64,000 nucleotides of DNA from Flavobacterium sp. 9. GTDB lineage: Bacteria; Bacteroidota; Bacteroidia; Flavobacteriales; Flavobacteriaceae. The stretch spans positions 1,612,001-1,676,000 of the forward strand of contig NZ_PEEU01000001.1 in the NCBI RefSeq assembly GCF_002754195.1, read 5' to 3'. Below are positions 34,230 to 43,175 of this stretch, one piece after another (the stretch's first letter is position 1; each line of letters starts with the position of its first letter). The translations under genes were made by a program, and so were the position numbers. The notes beneath the pieces were generated by a model that was given only the letters and a program-made list of their open reading frames with translations, ran no database searches and was not told where the DNA came from.

Positions 34230-34373
34230 ATGGAAAAAAAATATTTTTTTATAGCCTTCACGTTATTATTTACTTTATTCTATTCTACTCCTATAAGTAT
34301 GAAAATCAGCAAAAAAACTAATCTGTTTTTAGTAAAAAATTCTACTATTTTTTTCTCGTTCTCCAGCAATTAA
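34230..34373 (+). pseudogene. decayed lipoprotein gene, copy B
   Basis: A 47-codon frame starts where the lipoprotein should start after leader B. It keeps a hydrophobic signal (MEKKYFFIAFTLLFTLFYSTP) alignable to FTIFSCTP of copy C, but the lipobox Cys is gone and there is no GPGD or proline tail. It ends at TAA in unrelated sequence. I read it as a decayed duplicate. No other gene is visible between 34374 and 34865. Confidence 0.5.
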
Positions 34374-34556
34374 AATTGTTCTACTATTAAAATCAATTTA
34401 TTGATCTCTTCAATATGCATTTTTATGTTTTTTTTAATAGTCCAAACCAACCTTTTTAAGACTTTTTGCCTCTATTAAATAAAGGTCAAGTTTGATTTTA
34501 GATTCACATAATATCTTCTAACAAACCTAAATTTATTGTGCATCATATTCTTTTTT

Positions 34557-34695
34557 CAGGAATTCCTGGGAATCTCAGGAAAACGCGGGAATTCTGGGAA
34601 TCCCCTATAAACAATGGGCTCAAAGCGCCTTTTCTTTGCCATAGAAATTAGTTCAAGTTTTGTCTGCAGACTAAAACAATAATAAAAACTAGTTC
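34557..34695 (+). promoter_or_regulatory. phased GGAAT array and operator region, copy C
   Basis: GG words begin at about 34559, 34568, 34578, 34587 and 34596, a period of 9-10 bases. Then follow TTTGCC (34635-34640), ATTAGTTC (34647-34654), a near-perfect dyad around CTGCAG spanning 34657-34677 (CTGCAG at 34664-34669), and ACTAGTTC (34688-34695). Confidence 0.55.
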
Positions 34696-34865
34696 TAATT
34701 AACAGTGTAAAAAACCGTAAGACCGGATTTATTCGGGAAGTATAAAAAAACGTCTTACAGTCCTACACCGTTTACTTCCCAAAAACCAATTTGGTATTGC
34801 CAACCAAAAACTCTGGGTGAACTCCGGACAGCAATACCTATGTCTAATTTCTAAATTAAATCAAA
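34696..34865 (+). promoter_or_regulatory. structured leader, copy C
   Basis: GTAAGAC (34717-34723) pairs with GTCTTAC (34752-34758), and GGGAAGTA (34735-34742) with TACTTCCC (34773-34780), interleaved as in copy A. A perfect 8-bp pair GGTATTGC (34793-34800) with GCAATACC (34831-34838) forms the third hairpin. The third stem differs in sequence from copy A but keeps pairing, which supports RNA structure. Confidence 0.62.
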
Positions 34866-35069
34866 ATGAAAAAGCTAATACTTTTTGTCGCTATTGCGTC
34901 ATTATTCACTATATTTTCTTGTACTCCTGATGAGTACGAGACACAGCCAACAAAGAAAACAGAAAAAATAAAAGATTCTTTGCAGGCAGGAGACAAGGGC
35001 ACGGAAGGTCCTGGTGATGGCGGTACAACGTCACCACCACCAACGATACCACCAAAAATAAAACCATAA
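34866..35069 (+). CDS. tiny GPGD/proline-tail lipoprotein, copy C
   Basis: 67 aa. The signal peptide MKKLILFVAIASLFTIFSC has a lipobox (Cys19), then TPDEYETQPTKK, EGPGDGG and PPPTIPPKIKP. The layout is the same as the 22558 lipoprotein (which has TADEFETGNK after its Cys). It is followed by the start-codon terminator of the second kinase at the same 36-base distance from the stop. Confidence 0.75.
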   Translation: MKKLILFVAIASLFTIFSCTPDEYETQPTKKTEKIKDSLQAGDKGTEGPGDGGTTSPPPTIPPKIKP

Positions 35070-35104
35070 AAAATTATTTTTAGTGTCTAATTTATTGTTA
35101 TTTT

Positions 35105-35144
35105 CGGGGAAAGTAAATTTATATGTTACGGTCCCCGTTTTTTT
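35105..35144 (+). terminator. terminator hairpin enclosing the kinase start codon, copy C
   Basis: CGGGGA (35105-35110) pairs with TCCCCG (35132-35137), then seven T's. The ATG (35123-35125) is in the 21-base loop. The first codons read Met-Leu-Arg-Ser-Pro-Phe-Phe as in copy A although the Leu and Arg codons differ. Confidence 0.75.
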
Positions 35145-36829
35145 ATTTTATTGTTCTGCTTTTCCTTTTTTCCTGTGAAGAAAAAAAGACTACTACCACT
35201 AATACAGAGTCAATACAAAAAGAGGCACTTAGCTTAAGAGATAAAGCAATTAAAAATTACGAAAAACAAAACTTCAACACTTCATTTTACGAGTTTAATA
35301 ACTCCAAACAACTTTTTGAAACTATAAAAGACAGCGCTAATATTGGGTATATACTTATTCAGATGGCATGTATTCAGCAAGTCAATGGAGATTACTACGG
35401 CAGCAAGGAGACTGTAACAGAAGCATTACCTTACGTTAAGAATAACCTTATTTATATCGCCGCTATAAACAATAGATTAGGTATAGCGGACAAAGAACTC
35501 TCTCTTTATGATGATGCTATTCATAACTACAAAAAAGCATCAAATGAATTAATAGATCCTATGGAGAAGCAACGTCCCTTAGGTAATATTGCAGCTGTTT
35601 ATATCCAACAAAAGAAATATGATAATGCAATCGCTCTTTTAGAATCTCTTTTAAGCAAAAAATTATTAACTAAAGCTCAATCAGTCATCAAAGCTGTATA
35701 CATAGACAACTTGGGTTATGCTTATTTTAAGAAAGGAATGGATGAAAAAGGATTCGGTTTAATGAAGGATGCGCTCCACACCAGAATTGAATTTAAGGAT
35801 ACTTATGGAAGTATTGAAAGCTACTTGCATCTTGCCGATTATTATGCTAAAAAAGATATTCCTAAATCAGATGAAAATGCTCTCGCCGCTTACAATATAT
35901 CTACAAAACTAAATAGTGTTGATGAAAGATTAGAAGCGCTGCAAATTTTAATCTCTAATAACCATAAAAACCAAGCAAGCAAATATGTGCAAAAGTATTT
36001 TACATTAAACGACAGCATTATTAAAGTTAGAAATAATTTTAAAAATAAGTTTGCCAAAATAAAATACGATGCTAAAAAAGAAAAAGACGAAAATGCAAAA
36101 CTTCGTTTAGAAAAAGCCGAAAACGAATTGTCGCTTCAAAAAGCCACATATCTGAGAATTGTATTTGTTATCATTTTTATCTTTTTAGTCATTTTAATAG
36201 CTATTTTAATCCGCTATTATAAAAATAAAAACAAAGCTATAGAATTTAAGACTTCGTACAATACAGAAGCTAGGATTGCTAAACAAATCCATGATGAGTT
36301 AGCAAACGATGTATATCATGTAATTGCTTTTGCCGAATCTCAAACATTGTCTCAAGAAAACACTAAAGAGAATCTACTCCAAAAACTAGATGATATATAC
36401 GGACGTGTACGAGGAATTTCAAAAGAAAATAATAAAATTGATACGGGAATAAATTTTACTTCCACCATAAAAGAAATGCTTTCGACTTACAATACCAGCG
36501 AAAGAAATATCATGATTACCAATCTCGATGATATCAACTGGGAAATTATCGATGACGTTAAAAAAGTCACTATTAGCCGAATTTTACAGGAATTAATGGT
36601 GAATATGAAAAAACACAGTATGGCAAAGCTGGTTGTTATAAAATTTGAAAATGATCAAAAATCAATCTTAATAAGCTATACTGATAACGGTAAAGGTTCC
36701 GAAAAAACCAAGATGGTAAAAAACGGTCTTAAAAACATGGAAAGCCGAATTCATGCTGTAAAAGGAACTATCGATTTTGAAACAGAACCTGACAAAGGCT
36801 TTAGAGCAAAAATATCCATTCCTAAATAA
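35123..36829 (+). CDS. TPR-containing sensor histidine kinase, second copy
   Basis: 568 aa, alignable end to end with the kinase at 22802. Lipoprotein-type signal MLRSPFFYFIVLLFLFSC (Cys18), TPR-like repeats, coil, membrane helix (about 345-366), phospho-acceptor His390 in QIHDELANDVYH, and an ATPase domain with VNMKKHS and YTDNGKG motifs, ending KAKISIPK. No response regulator follows; the next gene is 450 bases away on the other strand. It may signal to the regulator at 24519. Preserved catalytic motifs argue that it is functional. Confidence 0.87.
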   Translation: MLRSPFFYFIVLLFLFSCEEKKTTTTNTESIQKEALSLRDKAIKNYEKQNFNTSFYEFNNSKQLFETIKDSANIGYILIQMACIQQVNGDYYGSKETVTEALPYVKNNLIYIAAINNRLGIADKELSLYDDAIHNYKKASNELIDPMEKQRPLGNIAAVYIQQKKYDNAIALLESLLSKKLLTKAQSVIKAVYIDNLGYAYFKKGMDEKGFGLMKDALHTRIEFKDTYGSIESYLHLADYYAKKDIPKSDENALAAYNISTKLNSVDERLEALQILISNNHKNQASKYVQKYFTLNDSIIKVRNNFKNKFAKIKYDAKKEKDENAKLRLEKAENELSLQKATYLRIVFVIIFIFLVILIAILIRYYKNKNKAIEFKTSYNTEARIAKQIHDELANDVYHVIAFAESQTLSQENTKENLLQKLDDIYGRVRGISKENNKIDTGINFTSTIKEMLSTYNTSERNIMITNLDDINWEIIDDVKKVTISRILQELMVNMKKHSMAKLVVIKFENDQKSILISYTDNGKGSEKTKMVKNGLKNMESRIHAVKGTIDFETEPDKGFRAKISIPK

Positions 36830-36850
36830 TACAAATCATTAGTTGTTTTA

Positions 36851-37180
36851 TAAGGAGCTATTTGATAGTCCGTTCGCTATCGCTCGTACAGTGCAGTTAA
36901 GTTAAGCTTTTAGAAAATAAAATCCGTTTTAATCCGCGTTTTTACAAAGTAAATCTGTTTTATCCGCGTCAAAATTAGACGCTGATTTTACTGATTCGCT
37001 AAAGCGAAAACGCTGATAAAAACGGATTTTCTAATTACTTTCTTGATTAAACTGTTAAGTAATTTTGTAGATTTTCCCTTAATTTAATGACATTGCCCGA
37101 TAACTATCTGGACCGGCACAAAAGGATTTTCTCCCGACACTTCGGGACTATCAGGGCTAAGACTCCGGTTTTCATAAGAA
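36851..37180. repeat. composite dispersed repeat, one element split by another
   Basis: The outer element resembles 32797-32912: AGGAGCTATTT at 36853, then, about 260 bases later, GGCACAAAAGGATTT, CTATCAGGGCTAAG and CATAAGAAAG. Between them is a different element bounded by AAAATCCGTTTT (36919-36930) and its complement (37019-37030), with inner words TCCGCG, GACGCTGATTTTACTG and TTCGCTAAAGCGAA. Nothing coding is seen in 36830-37211. Confidence 0.6.
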
Positions 37181-37211
37181 AGTTTAATGTTTAATTATCT
37201 CTTTTTAAACA

Positions 37212-37246
37212 TAAAAAAAAACCTCCCAGAATTTTACTTCTGGAAG
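37212..37246 (-). terminator. terminator of the efflux operon
   Basis: CCTCCCAGAA (37222-37231) pairs with TTCTGGAAGG (37237-37246) with one mismatch. On the minus strand it is followed by a run of nine T's. Confidence 0.8.
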
Positions 37247-37280
37247 GCTCTCCTACTAATAACTAATTAAAATAGGCATT

Positions 37281-38744
37281 CTATTTCCAACCGCCGCCTA
37301 AGTCTCTGTAAACATGAACCGCAGCATTCAGTTGTTCCTTTTTAGTATCTACTAATTCTAATTTCGCTTCTAATGCATCACGTTGAGTCATTAAAACTTC
37401 GAAATAATCAACTCTCGCTGACTTAAATAAATCATTAGAAACATCAATTGATGTGTTTAAAGCATCAACTTGTTGCGATTTAAGATCGTATCCTTTCTGT
37501 AAGTTTTCAATCTTAGAAAGTTGGTTTGAAACCTCTAAATAAGCATTCAAAACCGTACGATCATAATTATATAATGCCTGAAGTTGTCTGGCGTTTGCAC
37601 TTGCAAATTCAGCTTTAATTGCATTTCTGTTAATCAATGGCGCAGCTAAATCTCCTGCTATAGAATATAAAATTGACTCTGGAAACGTAAACAAATAAGC
37701 AGGCTTAAATGCTTGTACTCCAAATGCTGCCGAAATATCCAATGAAGGATAAAACTCAGCACGTGCTACTTTTACGTCTAATTTTGCTGCTACAAGCTCT
37801 AACTCTGCTTGTTTAACATCAGGACGATTTGCTAATAATTGAGACGGAATTCCAGAACTAACTGCTGCAGGCAATAAACTCAAGAAGTTGGTACTGCTAG
37901 TTCTTTTAATTTCCTGTGGATATCTACCTAACAAAAAGTTGATTTTATTCTCCGCTTCTTTTATTTGCTGACGAATATCAAACTCCATACTTTTTGAAGT
38001 TAAAACCTCAGCCTCAAACTTCTTAACACCAAGTTCTGTTGCTCTTGCAGCTTGCTTCTGAATTTTTACAATTTCTAAAGCATTTGACTGCAATTTGATC
38101 GTTTGATTTATAATATCCAATTGATTGTCCAAAGCCAATAACTCATAATAAGAATCAGCAACTTCAGCAATAAGATTTGTAATCACGAAGTTTTTCCCCT
38201 CAACTGTAGCTAAATATCTGTTTAAAGCTGCTTTTTTAGAATTACGCAATTTTTTCCAGATATCAACTTCCCAATTCGCATAAGCGGCAATTGTAAAATC
38301 ACCAAGCGGATCAGGAGTTTCTACTCCCGGTTTAATCTCTGTTGTAGCATCACCCGCACCTTGGCTTGTATATCTACCAACTTTCTCGATTCCAGCTCCG
38401 GCGCGAACACCAACTGTTGGCAATAAAAGTCCTTTTTTAACTCGGATATCATTCTTTGCAATTTCAATTTCCTGCAAAGTGATATTTAATTCCTGATTGT
38501 TTTTTAATGCAACATCAATAAGGTCAACAAGGTTTTGATCTTTAAAATAATCTTTCCATTGCAATGCTGATGTATTATTGTTTGCGTCCTGAGTTTGGGC
38601 AGTCTGATCAAATGATTCAGGAACCGGCGTGCTTGTAGTAGGCGCTGCCTCAGGCGCAGGGGCTTTACACCCTGCAACCGTAAGACATAAACCTAATGCA
38701 ATACCATATTGATATGATTTGAATTTATACATGATTGTTATCAA
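37281..38744 (-). CDS. RND efflux outer-membrane factor (NodT/TolC family lipoprotein)
   Basis: About 487 aa. A signal peptide with lipobox (LTVAGC, Cys near 26) is followed by the two outer-membrane-efflux-protein repeats (first about 60-270, second about 290-485) with typical words NQELNITLQEIEIAKNDI, LLANRPDVKQAELELVAAKLDVKVARAEFYPSL (seen as NRPDVKQAE and AEFYPSLDIS). It forms the outer-membrane duct for the RND pump. The frame overlaps the pump gene by 20 bases; an internal ATG at 38732 is also possible and gives a more standard signal peptide. Last gene of the efflux operon. Confidence 0.92.
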   Translation of the reverse strand: MITIMYKFKSYQYGIALGLCLTVAGCKAPAPEAAPTTSTPVPESFDQTAQTQDANNNTSALQWKDYFKDQNLVDLIDVALKNNQELNITLQEIEIAKNDIRVKKGLLLPTVGVRAGAGIEKVGRYTSQGAGDATTEIKPGVETPDPLGDFTIAAYANWEVDIWKKLRNSKKAALNRYLATVEGKNFVITNLIAEVADSYYELLALDNQLDIINQTIKLQSNALEIVKIQKQAARATELGVKKFEAEVLTSKSMEFDIRQQIKEAENKINFLLGRYPQEIKRTSSTNFLSLLPAAVSSGIPSQLLANRPDVKQAELELVAAKLDVKVARAEFYPSLDISAAFGVQAFKPAYLFTFPESILYSIAGDLAAPLINRNAIKAEFASANARQLQALYNYDRTVLNAYLEVSNQLSKIENLQKGYDLKSQQVDALNTSIDVSNDLFKSARVDYFEVLMTQRDALEAKLELVDTKKEQLNAAVHVYRDLGGGWK

Positions 38745-41700
38745 TTTCTTCTGTTAATGGATTCTCTTCTTCATGTTTCACTAATTTGTGTCGTTCTGCA
38801 ATTTTTCCAAAAATGTAATACAATCCCGGAATTACAAATACACCACAAATAGTTCCGATAAGCATACCTCCAGCGGCGGCAGTACCAATGGTTCTGTTAC
38901 CAATTTTACCCGGACCAGTCGCAAAAGCAAGTGGTAATAATCCGGCAATAAAAGCAAATGAAGTCATCAAAATTGGACGGAACCTCGCTTTCGCTCCTTC
39001 CATTGCTGCTTCAAGAACTGTTTTACCCGCTGCATGTCGCTGTATCGCAAACTCTACAATCAGTACGGCATTTTTACCCAATAAACCAATAAGCATTACC
39101 ATGGCAACCTGAGCATAAATGTTGTTTTCTAATCCTGTTACTTTCAATAAAAGGAAGGCTCCAAAAATACCCGCCGGCAATGAAAGAATTACAGAAAGTG
39201 GTAAAATAAAACTCTCATATTGAGCAGCCAAAACCAAGTAAACAAATCCTAAACAAATTAAGAATACCCAAATAGCCTGATTACCCTGAGCAACCTCATC
39301 GGCAGAAATACCTGCCCAGTCAATATCATATCCTCTAGGTAATTTTTTCTCTGCAACTTCCTGAATTACTTTAATAGCTGTACCAGAACTATATCCTGAT
39401 GCAGGTCCACCACTAATCTCAGTAGAGTTATACATGTTGTGTCTTGTAATCTCTGAAAGACCATATACTTTTTCTAACTTCATAAAAGCAGAAAAAGGAA
39501 CCATTTCATCACGATTATTTTTCACATAAAGTTTTAAGATATCATCTGGTTGTGCACGATATTCTGGCGAAGCCTGAACGATTACTTTATAATTAATTCC
39601 GTATTTAATGAAACTAATTTCGTAGTTACTACCTACAAGAGTTGACAAAGTATTCATCGCATTTTCGATAGAAACTCCTTTTTGCTGTGCCAAATCATTA
39701 TCTACTTTCATCATGTACTGAGGGAAACTCGCACTAAAGAAACTAAATACGTTAGATAATTCCGGACGTTTGTTCAATTCTTCAACAAACTCTTTATTTA
39801 CAGCTTCCATTTTCTTGAAATCTCCTGAACCTGTTTTATCCAGTAAACGAAGCTCAAATCCTCCAGCTGCTCCATATCCAGGAACTGCAGGTGGTTGGAA
39901 AAACTCAATGTTTGCACCTGGAATATCTTTTGATTTCTCTTCCAGTTCTGTCATAACTTCCTGAACAGATTCTTTACGATCGTTCCAGTCTTTTAAGTTG
40001 ATCAAACAAGTTCCGGCATTAGATCCGGTACCTTCCGTCAAAATTTCATAACCCGCCAATGAAGAAACAGATTTTACTCCATCAATTGTCTCAGCAATTT
40101 TTTGCAATTTCTCAGCAATATTATTCGTTCTTTCTAATGATGAACCCGGAGGCGTCTGGATAATAGCATAAAACATACCCTGATCCTCATTCGGGATAAA
40201 CCCGGAAGGAACTGTACTACTAATCAACCAGGTTCCGGCACAAAATCCAAGAAGTGCAATAATTGTAACGGCTCTTCTGTTTACAATTTTAGCCAATACA
40301 TTTTGGTATTTACCTTGTGCAAGGTTAAACTTGTTGTTAAATCCATCAATAAAGATGTTTACAGGAGTTCTCTTTTTAGGTGTAGCATGATTATTTTTTA
40401 ACATCATTGCACAAAGTGCCGGTGTCAAAGTCAATGCGACAATACCAGAAAGGATAATTGCTGTTGCCATCGTAATCGAGAACTGTCGGTAAAATACCCC
40501 AACCGGACCTGACATAAACGCAACCGGAATAAATACCGCTGCCATTAAGAATGTAATCGCAACGATCGCTCCTGCAATTTCATGCATCGCTTTTTTAGTT
40601 GCTTTAAGTGGTGAAAGATGCTCTTCCTCCATCTTGGCGTGAACGGCTTCAATTACAACAATCGCATCATCGACGACGACCCCAATTGCAAGTACCAAAG
40701 CAAACAATGTAATTAAGTTCAACGAAATATCGAAGAATTGCATGAATACAAAAGTTCCAATTAATGAAACCGGTACCGCAATTGCTGGGATAATCGTAGA
40801 ACGCCAGTCTCCTAAGAAAAGGAAAACCACTAATCCTACCAGGATAAAAGCTTCAACCAAAGTGTGAATTACTTTTTCGATAGAAGCATCAAGGAATTTA
40901 GAAACGTCATAAGAGATTTCATAATCCATTCCTTTTGGGAACTTTTGCTTGATTTTTTCAAGTTTCGCTTTTACATCTTCAATAACCTGATTGGCATTAC
41001 TACCAAAAGATTGTTTTAATACGATCGCCGCAGATGGTTTTCCATTCAAATTAGAATAGATATCATACATCGAGCTGCCAAATTCAATTTTAGCAATATC
41101 CTTCAAACGTAAAAGTTCTCCGTTGCTATTTGATTTTACAATGATATTCTCGTATTGTTCTTTGGTTGTAAAACGCCCTGAATATTTTAATACATATTCA
41201 AATGCTTGAGAACGTTTACCAGAACTTTCTCCTGTTTTACCAGGCGAAGCTTCCAAACTCTGACTAGATAATGCTTCCATTACTTCATCAGCAGAAATTT
41301 TATAAGCCAACATACGATCCGGTTTCAACCAAATACGCATTGCATATTCACGTGTTCCTAAGATATCTCCTGATCCAATACCATTTACCCTTTTTAATTC
41401 AGATAATACGTTGATATCAGCATAGTTGTACAAGAACTTCATGTCGGTATTTTTATCCGTACTATAAAGATTCACGTACATCAACATACTCGGAACCTCA
41501 CGCGTGATCTTAACACCTTCACGAACTACCAATGGAGGTAGTTTATTAGTAACCGAAGCTACACGGTTTTGAACGTTAATTGCAGCCTGATTAGGATCTG
41601 TACCTAAGTTAAATACAACCTGAATACTTGCTTCACCATCATTTCCTGCATCAGAGGTCATATATTTCATTCCCGGAACACCGTTAAGCGCTCTTTCTAA

Positions 41701-41892
41701 AGGAATAACAACAGATTTAATCATCAATTCTCCATTCGATCCAGGGTAATCCGCTGTAACGTTTACCATCGGAGGAGAGATGGAAGGAAACTGGGTGATT
41801 GGTAAATTCAACACCGACAATATCCCTAAAAAGACAATGATAAGCGATATTACTATCGACAATACAGGTCTTTGAATAAATTTATTAAACAT
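38725..41892 (-). CDS. RND multidrug efflux pump, HAE1 family
   Basis: 1055 aa, full length for AcrB/MexB-type pumps. It begins MFNKFIQRPVLSIVISLIIV as usual. The proton-relay pair Asp408-Asp409 is in GVVVDDAIVVIEAVH of the fourth helix; two large periplasmic domains and twelve helices fit the pattern, with GYSSGTAIKVIQ and IDWAGIS before the second half. It is a proton-driven inner-membrane exporter of hydrophobic/amphiphilic compounds. The adaptor gene is 25 bases upstream and the outer-membrane factor overlaps downstream. Substrate range unknown. Confidence 0.95.
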   Translation of the reverse strand: MFNKFIQRPVLSIVISLIIVFLGILSVLNLPITQFPSISPPMVNVTADYPGSNGELMIKSVVIPLERALNGVPGMKYMTSDAGNDGEASIQVVFNLGTDPNQAAINVQNRVASVTNKLPPLVVREGVKITREVPSMLMYVNLYSTDKNTDMKFLYNYADINVLSELKRVNGIGSGDILGTREYAMRIWLKPDRMLAYKISADEVMEALSSQSLEASPGKTGESSGKRSQAFEYVLKYSGRFTTKEQYENIIVKSNSNGELLRLKDIAKIEFGSSMYDIYSNLNGKPSAAIVLKQSFGSNANQVIEDVKAKLEKIKQKFPKGMDYEISYDVSKFLDASIEKVIHTLVEAFILVGLVVFLFLGDWRSTIIPAIAVPVSLIGTFVFMQFFDISLNLITLFALVLAIGVVVDDAIVVIEAVHAKMEEEHLSPLKATKKAMHEIAGAIVAITFLMAAVFIPVAFMSGPVGVFYRQFSITMATAIILSGIVALTLTPALCAMMLKNNHATPKKRTPVNIFIDGFNNKFNLAQGKYQNVLAKIVNRRAVTIIALLGFCAGTWLISSTVPSGFIPNEDQGMFYAIIQTPPGSSLERTNNIAEKLQKIAETIDGVKSVSSLAGYEILTEGTGSNAGTCLINLKDWNDRKESVQEVMTELEEKSKDIPGANIEFFQPPAVPGYGAAGGFELRLLDKTGSGDFKKMEAVNKEFVEELNKRPELSNVFSFFSASFPQYMMKVDNDLAQQKGVSIENAMNTLSTLVGSNYEISFIKYGINYKVIVQASPEYRAQPDDILKLYVKNNRDEMVPFSAFMKLEKVYGLSEITRHNMYNSTEISGGPASGYSSGTAIKVIQEVAEKKLPRGYDIDWAGISADEVAQGNQAIWVFLICLGFVYLVLAAQYESFILPLSVILSLPAGIFGAFLLLKVTGLENNIYAQVAMVMLIGLLGKNAVLIVEFAIQRHAAGKTVLEAAMEGAKARFRPILMTSFAFIAGLLPLAFATGPGKIGNRTIGTAAAGGMLIGTICGVFVIPGLYYIFGKIAERHKLVKHEEENPLTEEIDNNHV

Positions 41893-41917
41893 TTTTATAT
41901 TTTTTTAATGATTAAAC

Positions 41918-43000
41918 CTATTCTGCTTTTACGCGCAAATGATTAATAACCGTTTGAGGAGATTGGTATTCGAATTTAATTTTGTCATTTTCTTTTACTT
42001 TCTGAACTCCTTCAAGTAAAATTTTATCAGTTTCAGCAAGACCTGTTTTGATAACATACAAATCAGGAATTTCACCTGTAATTGTAATTTCTCTTGAACT
42101 TACTTTATTGTTTTTATCTACTATAAAAACATATTTTTTATCCTGAATTTCATAAGTAGCTTTCTGTGGAATCACGATAGCATTTTTAAGCGGAACGATC
42201 ATTTGAACTTGTCCAGTTTCTCCGTTTCTAAGTAATTTTCCAGAATTAGGGAATCTTGCTCTAAAAGCAATATTTCCTGTTTCGTTGTTAAATTCACTTT
42301 CGATAACTTCTACGTTTCCTTTTTCTTTAAAAGTCTCACCGTTAGCAAGAACCAAGCTCACTTTATTGTCAGCACGATCTTTTACATCTGTTTGGTATTG
42401 TAGATATTCAGGTTCAGATACATTGAAGTAAGCAAACATTTGACTGTTGTCTGAAAGACTTGTCAACAATTCACCTTCGTCAATAAGACTTCCAAGTTTC
42501 AAAGGAATACGGTCAATTGTTCCATCAAATGGAGCTCTGATTTCTGTGAATGATAAATGAAGTTTTGCCAATGCAACTTCAGCTTTTGCTGATTGTAATT
42601 TTGCCTGAGCTACACTTAATTCGTTTTTAGAAACGATATTTTTATCAGCTAATAATTTAGAATTTTGCAATTCAATTTCTACTGATTTTTGTTCAGCTTG
42701 TGCTTTTAATAATTCTGCCTGATACATATTTGGCATAATTTTAAACAATAACTGACCTTTTTTTACAAACTGTCCTTCATCAACATAGATGTTTTGTAAA
42801 AACCCTTTTTCCTGGGCACGGAGTTCAATGTTACGTACAGATTTAATCTGTGAAACGTATTCTTTTGTAAATGAAGTGTCAATTTTTACAGGATTAGTAA
42901 CCGTAAATTTTTCTGCTTCTTCTTTCTCTTCTTTTTTAGCTGTACAGCTAGTAAGGCACACTAGGGCAATTAAGCCTGTGAACAAGATAATTCTTTTCAT
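41918..43000 (-). CDS. RND efflux periplasmic adaptor
   Basis: 360 aa. A lipoprotein signal with lipobox CLTSC (Cys19) is followed by a Lys/Glu-rich spacer, a lipoyl-like domain (GFLQNIYVDEGQFVKKGQLLF in pieces: NIYVDEGQ, VKKGQLLF), a helical hairpin (about 90-150), the second lipoyl half (IRAPFDGTIDRI near 158), and beta-barrel and membrane-proximal domains. It links the pump with the outer-membrane duct. First gene of the three-gene operon. No local TetR/AraR regulator is present. Confidence 0.93.
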   Translation of the reverse strand: MKRIILFTGLIALVCLTSCTAKKEEKEEAEKFTVTNPVKIDTSFTKEYVSQIKSVRNIELRAQEKGFLQNIYVDEGQFVKKGQLLFKIMPNMYQAELLKAQAEQKSVEIELQNSKLLADKNIVSKNELSVAQAKLQSAKAEVALAKLHLSFTEIRAPFDGTIDRIPLKLGSLIDEGELLTSLSDNSQMFAYFNVSEPEYLQYQTDVKDRADNKVSLVLANGETFKEKGNVEVIESEFNNETGNIAFRARFPNSGKLLRNGETGQVQMIVPLKNAIVIPQKATYEIQDKKYVFIVDKNNKVSSREITITGEIPDLYVIKTGLAETDKILLEGVQKVKENDKIKFEYQSPQTVINHLRVKAE

Positions 43001-43175
43001 GATTTTATTTGGAAATTAAGCGATTGGATGCTTGGAATACAGAGATTCCTTTGGATGAAAAAATGCATCAGCCAGCCTTAGTCAGAACTTAACTTTCATA
43101 TAAGAAGAAGTAGAAAAAATATACATCAACAAGATATGCAGATCACAACTTAGGTAACCGATGTATACTGTTGAA

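Noticed and set aside
36851..37060. A CRISPR-like or tandem array
   Set aside because: Repeated words are inverted or single, with no regular spacers and no cas genes.
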